Shown: positions 1 through 5,677, counted from the stretch's first letter. The stretch: DNA of 5,677 nucleotides from an uncultured Eubacteriales bacterium (GCA_902772745.1 CACYBV010000166.1:1-5677); one strand, 5' to 3'. Notes: generated by a model not told the origin, from the letters alone. Made by a program: numbers and translations.

Positions 1-256
1 ACAGTTTATCCGGCTTCCCGGAATGAACGGTTATGAAATGCAGGATCGTATGGATGCTTCAGATGTGCTGAAACAGGTCTATGCTGCCCTCAGGGAGAAA
101 GGATACAATCCTGTCACACAGATCGTCGGCTATATCATGTCGGGCGACCCGACCTATATAACAAATTACCAGAATGCGCGCTCGCTGATCATGAAAGCGG
201 AGCGGGACGAACTCCTTACGGAACTGGTGGAGCATTATATCAAGACGGCGCTATGA
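1..256 (+). CDS. ireB: IreB family regulatory phosphoprotein (DUF965/UPF0297), 5' end outside window
   Basis: Small cytoplasmic protein of the IreB (YrzL) family. In Enterococcus faecalis IreB is a substrate of the PASTA-domain Ser/Thr kinase IreK and negatively affects cephalosporin resistance; elsewhere its role is poorly known. The family hallmark is plain: VYAALREKGYNPVTQIVGY, then SGDPTYIT, the ARSLI segment and the RDELLTELV helix near the C-terminus. An ATG lies at position 23, but it has no ribosome binding site, and the frame stays open to the left edge, encoding QFIRLPG before it. Family members are usually about 85-90 residues and begin with a short segment of the T-x-x-F type, so the true start is probably just upstream of the window and about 84 residues are visible. 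The N-terminal threonines phosphorylated in E. faecalis cannot be assessed. The stop codon overlaps the start of ruvX by four bases (ATGA), so the two are probably translationally coupled. Confidence 0.9.
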   Translation, partial: QFIRLPGMNGYEMQDRMDASDVLKQVYAALREKGYNPVTQIVGYIMSGDPTYITNYQNARSLIMKAERDELLTELVEHYIKTAL

Positions 257-711
257 GGATCATGGGTCTCGACTACGGCGAGAAGACGGTGGGTGTTGCG
301 GTAAGCGACCCCCTGCTTCTTACTGCCCGGGCGCTGGAGACAATCGGAAGAAGCAGCGAAAACAAGCTGCGCGCGACATTAAGGCGGATTGAAGAACTGA
401 TCGCGGAGTATCAGGTCTCGGAAATTGTCCTTGGACTTCCGGTGATGATGTCGGGAGAGAAGGGCGAACGCGCTTTCCTTGCGGAAGATTTCGGAGAGAT
501 GCTGAAGAAGCGTACGGGCCTTCCGGTGCATCTCATGGATGAACGGCTGACGAGTGTCGAAGCGGATGAGATCCTTTACGAGAGCGGTGTTCCGAGAGAA
601 GAGCGCAAAAAAGTGATTGACCGGATCGCGGCGGGCCTGATTCTTCAGGACTACCTGAACCAGCTGAAAGAATATAAACAGAAGGCAGATGTCATCGATC
701 CGCAGGAGTAA
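253..711 (+). CDS. ruvX: RuvX/YqgF, pre-16S rRNA nuclease / Holliday junction resolvase-like protein
   Basis: RNase H-fold cytoplasmic nuclease of the YqgF family. It is implicated in maturing the 5' end of 16S rRNA and was earlier named a putative Holliday junction resolvase. The 152-residue length is normal (about 135-155). Visible landmarks are the first strand MGLDYGEKTVGVAVSDP (residues 4-20) with acidic residue D7, the loop GLPVMMSGEKGERA (61-74), MDERLTSVEAD (95-105) with E97, and IDRIAAGLILQDYL (122-135) with D123. D7, E97 and D123 match the expected acidic triad. The loop usually reads GLPxNMxG with N; here it is VMM, a small deviation. The start ATG at 253 overlaps the IreB stop. 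A second in-frame ATG at 262 would leave too short a lead-in to the first strand and has no better ribosome binding site. Equivalent to B. subtilis yrrK by sequence and position. Confidence 0.95.
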   Translation: MRIMGLDYGEKTVGVAVSDPLLLTARALETIGRSSENKLRATLRRIEELIAEYQVSEIVLGLPVMMSGEKGERAFLAEDFGEMLKKRTGLPVHLMDERLTSVEADEILYESGVPREERKKVIDRIAAGLILQDYLNQLKEYKQKADVIDPQE

Positions 712-717
712 TAAAGA

Positions 718-978
718 ATGATGGAAGAAAAGATTGTATTTGAAACCGACGAAGGCGAAGTGCTGTTTTATGTGATTGAAGAGACCAGGGTCAACGGAAC
801 CAATTATCTTCTGGTGACGGATTCGGAAGAGGAAGAGGCCGATGCCTATATCCTGAAGGATACATCCGCTCCGGAAGACCGGGAAGCAGCCTATGAGATG
901 GTGGAGGATGAAGAAATCCTTTCGGCGCTTCAGAAGATTTTCGCGGAACTTCTTTCAGATACCGATATAGAATTATAG
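718..978 (+). CDS. DUF1292 family protein (UPF0473, YrzB-like)
   Basis: Small acidic protein of 86 residues with no assigned biochemical function. It shows the family pattern: an N-terminal beta-rich part (KIVFETDEGEVLFYVIEE, roughly residues 5-22), a strand reading NYLLV, an acidic run of D/E residues (about 35-42), a strand with AYILK, and an acidic C-terminal helix (VEDEEILSALQKIF). No signal peptide, membrane segment or cysteine is present, so it is probably cytosolic. GGAG at 705-708 sits nine bases before ATG 718 and twelve before the adjacent ATG 721; spacing favours 718, though only one residue is at stake. Its position after ireB and ruvX repeats the conserved Firmicutes order (B. 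subtilis yrzL-yrrK-yrzB), which supports the assignment better than sequence alone does for so small a protein. Its stop codon is embedded in the ribosome binding site of the RNase J gene. Confidence 0.88.
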   Translation: MMEEKIVFETDEGEVLFYVIEETRVNGTNYLLVTDSEEEEADAYILKDTSAPEDREAAYEMVEDEEILSALQKIFAELLSDTDIEL

Positions 979-981
979 GAG
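977..981 (+). promoter_or_regulatory. Ribosome binding site that fixes the TTG start of RNase J
   Basis: AGGAG lies six bases before TTG at 988 and overlaps the TAG stop (976-978) of the preceding gene. An in-frame TAA at 982-984 lies two codons upstream of the TTG, so the reading frame cannot extend further left. The first in-frame ATG is codon 31 (1078), inside the conserved GGLEQIGMN region, which rules it out. GTG codons 18 and 21 lack such a site. This makes TTG the only good start. Confidence 0.85.
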
Positions 982-987
982 TAACCA

Positions 988-2685
988 TTGTCACAGACGA
1001 AGAAGAAAAATTATTATGATAATACTTCGGAACGGATCGTGAATATCGTGCCGCTTGGCGGCCTCGAACAGATCGGCATGAATATCACGGCTTTCGAGTA
1101 CCGGGAGAGCATCGTGGTTGTGGACTGCGGGCTCGCTTTCCCGTCGACCGAAATGCTCGGCGTGGACCTCGTCGTTCCGGATATTACTTTCCTCAGGGAG
1201 AACCGGGAGCGCGTGAAGGGCTTTTTCATCACGCACGGACATGAGGATCATATCGGGGCGCTTCCCTATGTCCTCCGGGAACTTTCGGTCCCGCTTTATG
1301 CCACAAGGCTTACGATGGCGATCATCGACGGGAAGCTTGAGGAACACGAGATGAGCGATGTCGTGGAACGGCACATTGTGCGTTACGGCGACATCGTGGA
1401 AGCCGGGGATTTCAAGGTGGAATTCATCCGCTCCAACCACAGTATCGCGGATTCCGCGATGCTTGCGATCCAGTCTCCGGCGGGAACCATCCTGCATACC
1501 GGCGACTTCAAGATTGATTATACGCCGGTTTTTGGTACCATGGTGGATCTTCCGCGGCTTGCGGAGATCGGGAAAAAAGGCTGCCTGGCGCTTCTGTCGG
1601 ATTCCACGAACGCCATCCGGCCCGGCTTTACGCCGACGGAGCGTTCGGTCGGCGAAACTTTCGACAAAGCATTCCAGGAATACCCGAACAGCCGGATTCT
1701 GGTGGCGACTTTTGCGTCAAACGTCGACCGCGTGCAGCAGATCATCAACGCCGCCACGAAAGCCGGAAGGAAAGTCGCAATCGAAGGCCGTTCTATGGTC
1801 GGGATTTTCCAGCTTGCCGCGGATCTCGAGTATCTTAGGATCCCGGAAGGAACCCTGATCGACACGGAAAGCCTCAAGGACTATCCGGACGAAAAGACGG
1901 TCATCATCATGACCGGTTCCCAGGGCGAGGCGATGGCCGCGCTCTCACGCGTTGCAGCCGGGCAGCATAAAAGGATTACAATTACGCCATCGGATGTCGT
2001 GATTTTCAGTTCGACTCCGATTCCCGGCAATGAGCGCGCGGTTTCAAAGGTTGTAAATGAACTCTCGATCCAGGGCGCGGCGATCATCAACCGTGAAACC
2101 CATGTATCCGGCCACGCCTGCCAGGAAGAACTGAAGCTGATCTATTCCCTGGTGCGCCCGCAGTACGCAATCCCCGTGCACGGCGAATACCGCCACCGCA
2201 TGGCCAATGCACAGATCGCAAAGGACCTCGGGATTCCCAAGGAAAATGTCTTCATGCTGAATTCCGGTGACGTGCTTTCCCTGTCGACGGAAACGGCGCG
2301 GATTACCGGATCCGTACAGCACGGCGGCATTATGGTGGACGGGCTCGGCATCGGTGATGTCGGAAATATCGTGCTGCGCGACCGGCAGAACCTTTCTTTG
2401 GACGGCATTATTGTCATCGCGATGACTTTTTCAAGAGAAAGCGGAGAGCTTGCCGCTGGTCCGGACATTGTTTCGCGCGGTTTTGTTTATGTGCGCGAAG
2501 CGGAAGGACTCATGGAAGAAGCCAGAAGGATCTGCCTTGAGGCGATCGATTATGCAAAGGAGGATTCGCGTTATCTGGACTGGGCGCGGATCAAGAACCA
2601 GGTCCGTGAGGATCTCGGGGGGTATTTCTGGCGGCTGATGAAAAGAAGCCCGGTGATTCTGCCGATCATTATGGAAGTGGACTGA
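988..2685 (+). CDS. rnj: Ribonuclease J (metallo-beta-lactamase / beta-CASP RNase)
   Basis: Cytoplasmic zinc-dependent ribonuclease with 5'-3' exonuclease and endonuclease activity. It is central to mRNA turnover and to maturation of 16S rRNA in Bacillota. Of 565 residues (family about 550-560), residues 15-30 form the first strand (NIVPLGGLEQIG). The metal motif HGHEDH is at 83-88, with further ligands H151 (SNHS) and D173 (HTGDFK). DSTN at 205-208 and ATFASNVDRVQQ (about 240-251) belong to the beta-CASP region, as do GRSM (267-270), GSQGE (310-314) and PIPGNE (344-349). THVSGHA (371-377) and IPVHGEYRH (395-403) supply the late histidines H372, H376 and H398. The C-terminal domain ends in the typical RRSP-like segment and PIIMEV. 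All catalytic motifs are intact. A short basic N-terminal extension (TKKKNYY) precedes the fold. I cannot say from sequence alone whether it is orthologous to J1 or J2. Translation starts at TTG; the next gene begins five bases after the stop. Confidence 0.97.
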   Translation: MSQTKKKNYYDNTSERIVNIVPLGGLEQIGMNITAFEYRESIVVVDCGLAFPSTEMLGVDLVVPDITFLRENRERVKGFFITHGHEDHIGALPYVLRELSVPLYATRLTMAIIDGKLEEHEMSDVVERHIVRYGDIVEAGDFKVEFIRSNHSIADSAMLAIQSPAGTILHTGDFKIDYTPVFGTMVDLPRLAEIGKKGCLALLSDSTNAIRPGFTPTERSVGETFDKAFQEYPNSRILVATFASNVDRVQQIINAATKAGRKVAIEGRSMVGIFQLAADLEYLRIPEGTLIDTESLKDYPDEKTVIIMTGSQGEAMAALSRVAAGQHKRITITPSDVVIFSSTPIPGNERAVSKVVNELSIQGAAIINRETHVSGHACQEELKLIYSLVRPQYAIPVHGEYRHRMANAQIAKDLGIPKENVFMLNSGDVLSLSTETARITGSVQHGGIMVDGLGIGDVGNIVLRDRQNLSLDGIIVIAMTFSRESGELAAGPDIVSRGFVYVREAEGLMEEARRICLEAIDYAKEDSRYLDWARIKNQVREDLGGYFWRLMKRSPVILPIIMEVD

Positions 2686-2689
2686 ACTT

Positions 2690-3082
2690 ATGGCGCCTAC
2701 CCGCAAAAAAAAGGACAAAGAGGAAATCCGCCATTTTCTGAAGATCGCGCTTGCGGTCTTCCTGCTCGTTTTCGGCGTTTTTCTGGCTTTTGTCAGTTAC
2801 CGCTTCGGCCGTCTTGTTTTTACGGATGACCCGATGACGGACTCCCGTTCGGAAATGATCACATATGAGATCACAATCCGGTCCGGGGAGAGTACCCTGG
2901 AGGTCGGAATGGAGTTGAAAAAAGCCGGGGTGATCCGTTCGGCGGCGGCTTTTTTCGCGCAGTCCAAAATCTACAGGTGCAAAATCGCACCCGGGAAATA
3001 TACGGTATACAGCAAAAACAGCTCCAAGGAGATCATTAAATTCCTGAATCAGGAATATCTGAAACAGCAGGCCGGGCAGTAG
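2690..3082 (+). CDS. MltG/YceG-like membrane protein lacking the catalytic domain
   Basis: A 130-residue protein with a basic N-terminal tail (residues 1-16, RKKKDK), one transmembrane helix (about 17-37, LKIALAVFLLVFGVFLAFV) and an extracytoplasmic part. Residues about 58-118 resemble the LysM-like subdomain at the start of MltG/YceG endolytic transglycosylases: YEITIRSGESTLEVGMELKKAG, then VIRS with an aromatic helix, APGKYTVYSKNSS and a closing EIIKFLN helix. Full MltG proteins have about 330-380 residues and carry the lytic transglycosylase domain with its catalytic glutamate. That part is absent, and the next gene starts 20 bases after the stop, so no decayed remainder fits here. It may bind glycan or a partner in septal peptidoglycan synthesis rather than cut; this is inference. 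Position agrees with B. subtilis yrrL (mltG). Start ATG 2690 has only a weak GGAAG (2673-2677) and is probably coupled to the RNase J stop. The alternative, an unrelated small LysM-like membrane protein, cannot be excluded. Confidence 0.8.
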   Translation: MAPTRKKKDKEEIRHFLKIALAVFLLVFGVFLAFVSYRFGRLVFTDDPMTDSRSEMITYEITIRSGESTLEVGMELKKAGVIRSAAAFFAQSKIYRCKIAPGKYTVYSKNSSKEIIKFLNQEYLKQQAGQ

Positions 3083-3103
3083 ATACGGCAGCAGGACAGG
3101 GCA
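3065..3103 (+). repeat. Imperfect direct repeat across the MltG-like/trmR junction
   Basis: Positions 3065-3078 (CAGCAGGCCGGGCA) and 3089-3103 (CAGCAGGACAGGGCA) are near-identical copies 24 bases apart, differing by one inserted base and one or two substitutions. The first copy is the end of the MltG-like gene; the second forms the ribosome binding site (AGGA, 3093-3096) and the first base of the trmR start codon. It could be a small tandem duplication or chance. Confidence 0.35.
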
Positions 3104-3744
3104 TGACGGAAGAGAGAATTTCAGGATTTATCCGGTCGCTCGAGCGGCCGAAAAATGAATTGTTGGATCGGATCAGGAAGGAAGCAGAGGATCAGGGCGT
3201 ACCGGTCATCCGGCCGGAAACCGGGCAGCTTCTTTCCTTTTTTACGGAGCTTCTGAAGCCTCAGCATGTGCTCGAACTGGGAACGGCCGTCGGATATTCG
3301 GCGCTCTTAATGCTTCAGTCCATGCCCGAACCGGGGACGGTTGATACGATCGAAAACTGGCCGCCGCGGATCGGGGAAGCGAAGAAAAACTTTGAACGGG
3401 CAGGGGCGCTCGAACGGATCCGCCTGATCGAGGGCGATGTCTCAGAGCTGCTTCCGACACTTACCGGACCTTATGACCTTGTGTTTATGGATGCCGCGAA
3501 AGGCCAGTATATTCACTGGCTTCCCGAAGTGAAGCGGATTCTCAGGCCGGGGGGCCTTCTGATCTCCGACAACATCCTGCAGGATGGGGAAATCCTCGAA
3601 TCCCGCTTCGCCGTGACACGCCGCGACCGGACGATTCACAAAAGAATGCGGGAATACCTGGACGCCTTGTATACGGATCCGGGACTTACGACGATGCTGG
3701 TGCCTGTCGGTGACGGCGCAGCGGTAACAAGGAAGAAAGAATGA
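3103..3744 (+). CDS. trmR: TrmR (YrrM)-like tRNA 5-hydroxyuridine O-methyltransferase
   Basis: SAM-dependent O-methyltransferase of the class I family 3 (catechol-type) fold, 213 residues. The SAM-binding loop ELGTAVGYSAL is at 58-68, the ribose-binding acidic residue is probably E84 (TIEN), and GDV (111-113) begins the next SAM-contact motif. The metal-binding residues expected for this family are present as D130 in FMDAAKGQY and D156-N157 in ISDNIL. In B. subtilis TrmR (YrrM) methylates 5-hydroxyuridine at tRNA wobble position 34 to 5-methoxyuridine, and the hydroxyl is installed by TrhP proteins encoded next door. The same adjacency here, with a four-base overlap with a TrhP-type gene, is the main reason for naming it TrmR rather than a generic O-methyltransferase. 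AGGA at 3093-3096 lies six bases before the ATG. After E84 the usual charged stretch reads NWPPR, which is unusual. Confidence 0.85.
   Translation: MTEERISGFIRSLERPKNELLDRIRKEAEDQGVPVIRPETGQLLSFFTELLKPQHVLELGTAVGYSALLMLQSMPEPGTVDTIENWPPRIGEAKKNFERAGALERIRLIEGDVSELLPTLTGPYDLVFMDAAKGQYIHWLPEVKRILRPGGLLISDNILQDGEILESRFAVTRRDRTIHKRMREYLDALYTDPGLTTMLVPVGDGAAVTRKKE
3729..3735 (+). promoter_or_regulatory. Ribosome binding site for trhP, with two candidate start codons
   Basis: AAGGAAG inside the end of trmR precedes tandem ATG codons at 3741 and 3744. Spacing is five bases to the first and eight to the second. The second ATG shares its A with the last base of the trmR stop. Spacing slightly favours 3744, which would remove one methionine; the longer form is kept here. 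Confidence 0.6.
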
Positions 3745-4988
3745 TGAAAAAACCGGAACTTCTGATCCCGGCGGGGTCTCTTGATTTGCTGAAAGAAGCC
3801 GTAATCTACGGCGCGGACGCGGTTTATATCGGCGGAGAGGCGTTTTCCCTGCGGGAAAGCGCAAAAAATGCGAGGATCCCGGAGCTTAAGGAAGGCGTGC
3901 GTTTTGCGCACGAACGAGGCGTGAAAGTCTATATTACCGCGAATATCCTTGCTCATAATCAGGATATCCGGGAAGCGGAGGATTATTTCACGGAGCTTCG
4001 CGCGGTCGAACCCGATGCGCTTCTCATTTCCGATCCGGGGATGTTCATGCTCGCAAAAAGAATCCTTCCAAAAACGGAGCTGCATATTTCCACGCAGGCG
4101 AATAATGTAAACTATGAAACCTGCAATTTCTGGCATCAGCTCGGCGCCAAGAGAATCGTGCTCGGGAGAGAACTCTCGCTTTCTGAAATCCGTGAGATCC
4201 GGGACCGGGTGCCCGGGGACCTGGAGCTGGAGTGCTTTGTTCACGGTGCGATGTGCATCTCGTATTCGGGCCGCTGCCTGCTGTCCAATTTTCTGACCGG
4301 CAGAGACGCAAACCGCGGCGCCTGTACGCATCCCTGCCGCTGGAAATACAGCCTCGTCGAGGAAACCCGGCCCGGCGAGTATTTCCCGGTCACGGAAAAC
4401 GAACGCGGGACTTATATTTTCAATTCCAAAGACCTCTGCATGATCGATCACATACCGGAACTTTTAGCGGCGGGCATCGATTCGCTGAAGATCGAAGGCC
4501 GCATGAAGACGGCACTCTATGTGGCTGCGACAGCCCGGACTTACCGGAACGCGGTCGACGATTACTGCGAAAGCCCGGAAAAATACCGCGAAAACCTCGG
4601 CCGTTACCGGGAAGAGATCGCAAAGTGCACCTTCCGGGAATATACGACCGGATTTTACTTCGGAAAGCCGGGACCGGATGCCCAGATTTATACGGAAAGC
4701 ACCTATGTCCGCAACTACGTTTATCTCGGAACGGCGGGAGAGACGGATGAAAAGGGCTTTACGAAGCTTATACAGAAAAACAAGTTCGGCCGCGGGGACC
4801 GGATCGAAATCATGAAGCCTTCGGGCGAAAATATTGAGACGGAAGTCATGGAAATCAGGAACGGACAGGGAGAAGAGATGGAATTCGCCTCCCATGCCTC
4901 GGAAGCGCTTCGTGTGCGCTTCAGTATCTGCCCGGAATTATACGACATTCTCCGGGTTGACGCAAAGTTTTCTCACAAGAAAGACTGA
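3741..4988 (+). CDS. trhP: TrhP2 (YrrO)-like peptidase U32 family tRNA hydroxylation protein
   Basis: Although named peptidase U32, this branch (E. coli TrhP/YegQ, B. subtilis TrhP1/TrhP2) works in prephenate-dependent hydroxylation of tRNA wobble uridine to 5-hydroxyuridine. The 415-residue length matches TrhP2/YrrO (about 420). The N-terminal barrel opens with PELLIPAGSLDLLKEA, then GADAVYIGGEAFSLR (24-38); THISTQA-like strand HISTQANN is at 115-122. The U32 signature runs from E164 to S182 (FVHGAMCISYSGRC within it). Cysteines C172, C179, C195, C199 and C233 are candidates for the iron-sulphur ligands known in this family; RGACTHPCRW is typical of the TrhP group. SLKIEGRMK is at 248-256. 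The C-terminal part (about 325-410) is a beta-rich domain carrying KFGRGDRIEIM. Its product is the presumed substrate of the upstream methyltransferase, and the genes overlap by four bases. Only one TrhP-type gene is present, whereas B. subtilis has two in tandem. Proteolytic activity is not expected. Confidence 0.92.
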   Translation: MMKKPELLIPAGSLDLLKEAVIYGADAVYIGGEAFSLRESAKNARIPELKEGVRFAHERGVKVYITANILAHNQDIREAEDYFTELRAVEPDALLISDPGMFMLAKRILPKTELHISTQANNVNYETCNFWHQLGAKRIVLGRELSLSEIREIRDRVPGDLELECFVHGAMCISYSGRCLLSNFLTGRDANRGACTHPCRWKYSLVEETRPGEYFPVTENERGTYIFNSKDLCMIDHIPELLAAGIDSLKIEGRMKTALYVAATARTYRNAVDDYCESPEKYRENLGRYREEIAKCTFREYTTGFYFGKPGPDAQIYTESTYVRNYVYLGTAGETDEKGFTKLIQKNKFGRGDRIEIMKPSGENIETEVMEIRNGQGEEMEFASHASEALRVRFSICPELYDILRVDAKFSHKKD

Positions 4989-5000
4989 CTGAAATTTCAG
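4989..5000. repeat. Perfect 12-base palindrome between trhP and era
   Basis: CTGAAATTTCAG begins immediately after the trhP stop codon and reads the same on both strands. As RNA it could form at most a four-pair stem with a four-base loop, too weak for a terminator, and no U-run follows. As DNA it could be a dimeric-repressor operator or a weak processing site. It lies in the 34-base gap before era, the longest gap in the window, and I see no clear -35/-10 promoter there. It may be chance. Confidence 0.4.
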
Positions 5001-5022
5001 AAGCACAGGAAAAGACAGTATT

Positions 5023-5677
5023 ATGAATAAACAGAAATCCGGCTTTGTCACGATTCTCGGACGGCCGAATGTCGGAAAATCCACACTGATGAACCATCTG
5101 ATCGGTCAGAAAATCGCGATCACCGCGAATAAGCCGCAGACGACGCGCTCGCGCATCCGTACAATCTATACGGACGAGCGCGGCCAGGTCGTTTTCCTGG
5201 ATACTCCGGGCATCGTCAAAGCCAAAAACAAACTCGGCGAGTATATGCTCGACATTGCAGTGAAGACGACCTACGAGGCGGATGTCCTGATCTGGCTCGT
5301 ACGTCCGGAACCGAAGGTCGGCGAAGGCGAAAAGGAAATCGCGGCGCTTCTTCTCCGGGCGAAAAAGCCGGTGATCCTTGTTGTGAACCAGATCGATACC
5401 GTAACGGAGGATCGGGTCCGGGAGACAGTGGAAGCCTACTCGGAACTCTATGATTTCGAGCGCGTCATCACGGTTTCGGCGCTCCGCTCAATCCGGACCG
5501 ACAAGGTGCTGCAGGCGATTTACGAGCTGCTGCCTTACGGCCCGTACTTCTACGATGAGGACATGGTGACCGATCAGCCGATGCGGGAGATCGTTGCCGA
5601 GATGATCCGGGAAAAGGCGCTCAGGCTCCTGTCGGATGAGATTCCGCACGGGATCGCGGTAACGATCGACTCGATGA
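5023..5677 (+). CDS. era: GTPase Era, 3' end outside window
   Basis: Ribosome-associated GTPase that binds the 3' end of 16S rRNA and acts in 30S assembly. The visible 218 codons cover the GTPase domain and the start of the KH RNA-binding domain; full Era has about 300 residues. G1 is GRPNVGKS (13-20), G2 is the PQTTR segment (38-42), G3 is DTPG (60-63), G4 is NQID (122-125) and G5 is SAL (152-154). KH-domain entry shows QPMREIVAEMIREKAL and EIPHGIAV (about 185-213), close to the family's EIPHSVAV. G4 has glutamine where NKxD is normal. Start ATG 5023 gives MNKQKSGFVTILG, the usual Era opening. AGGA at 5007-5010 lies twelve bases upstream, a rather long spacing. It follows trhP by 34 bases without a terminator and probably belongs to the same transcript. 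The last codon is incomplete at the window edge. Confidence 0.96.
   Translation, partial: MNKQKSGFVTILGRPNVGKSTLMNHLIGQKIAITANKPQTTRSRIRTIYTDERGQVVFLDTPGIVKAKNKLGEYMLDIAVKTTYEADVLIWLVRPEPKVGEGEKEIAALLLRAKKPVILVVNQIDTVTEDRVRETVEAYSELYDFERVITVSALRSIRTDKVLQAIYELLPYGPYFYDEDMVTDQPMREIVAEMIREKALRLLSDEIPHGIAVTIDSM

Noticed and set aside
991..1497. Open frame on the - strand (168 codons) opposite the RNase J gene
   Set aside because: The opposite frame encodes the intact RNase J metal-binding region. The antisense translation is low in recognisable pattern and is best explained as a shadow.
1358..1858. Open frame on the + strand (166 codons) in another frame inside RNase J
   Set aside because: It is out of frame with RNase J, very rich in Arg, Ser and Pro, and has no motif or separate ribosome binding site.
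3083..3102. Frameshift or pseudogene explanation for the short MltG-like gene
   Set aside because: Only 20 bases separate its stop from the next intact gene, so there is no room for remnants of a catalytic domain in any frame.
3636..4451. Long open frame on the - strand (271 codons) opposite trmR and trhP
   Set aside because: It lies opposite strongly conserved coding sequence on the + strand, its translation resembles no known family, and I see no convincing ribosome binding site. High GC at third positions produces such antisense open frames.
4232..4750. Open frame on the + strand (172 codons) overlapping trhP
   Set aside because: It overlaps the U32 signature and downstream conserved residues of TrhP in another frame; composition is that of a frame-shifted reading.
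3741..4988. Collagenase-like protease or virulence factor, the usual automatic label for U32 peptidases
   Set aside because: Length, the RGACTHPCRW cysteine region and the TrmR neighbour fit the TrhP tRNA hydroxylation branch; there is no signal peptide.
4989..5022. Intrinsic terminator between trhP and era
   Set aside because: The only symmetric element is the 12-base palindrome, AT-rich at its centre and with no following T-run, so it would not make a stable terminator hairpin.

Overview
The window is a densely packed stretch of bacterial chromosome. Seven complete or nearly complete genes and one gene cut by the right edge all lie on the + strand. Moderate-to-high GC, short or overlapping gene junctions (two ATGA overlaps) and the gene content point to a Gram-positive Bacillota, most likely a Clostridia/Lachnospirales-type organism. 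This assignment rests on protein style and gene order; I could not run a search. There are no rRNA or tRNA genes, insertion sequences, CRISPR arrays or phage genes, and no sign of recent horizontal transfer.

Left part (1-978): the end of an IreB-family (DUF965/UPF0297) regulatory protein, whose start lies off the window; RuvX/YqgF, the pre-16S rRNA nuclease / Holliday-junction-resolvase-like protein; and a small acidic DUF1292 (UPF0473, YrzB-like) protein. This trio is a classic conserved Firmicutes cluster, normally found just downstream of alaS. Middle (988-3082): ribonuclease J, started by a TTG codon with a strong ribosome binding site, then a 130-residue single-pass membrane protein that looks like only the N-terminal (membrane anchor plus LysM-like) part of MltG/YceG and has no catalytic domain. 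Right part (3103-5677): a TrmR (YrrM)-like SAM-dependent methyltransferase, a TrhP2 (YrrO)-like U32-family tRNA hydroxylation protein, and the first 218 codons of the GTPase Era.

The order ireB-ruvX-DUF1292-(mltG)-trmR-trhP matches the B. subtilis yrzL-yrrK-yrzB-yrrL-yrrM-yrrO region, which supports the assignments. Here RNase J is inserted into it, the MltG is reduced, and only one TrhP-type gene is present. Functionally the operon is RNA-centred: 16S rRNA end maturation (RuvX), mRNA/rRNA decay and processing (RNase J), wobble uridine hydroxylation and O-methylation of tRNA (TrhP then TrmR), and 30S assembly (Era). It also carries a cell-envelope element (MltG-like) and a Ser/Thr-kinase-linked regulator (IreB). 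I see no intrinsic terminator between any of the genes. The longest gap is 34 bases, so the whole window may be one transcript with its promoter upstream of the window.

I did not find a convincing undescribed system. The points most worth a second look are the MltG-like protein without a catalytic domain, the single-TrhP plus TrmR arrangement, a Q in the Era G4 motif (NQID rather than NKxD), and a perfect 12-base palindrome just before era.
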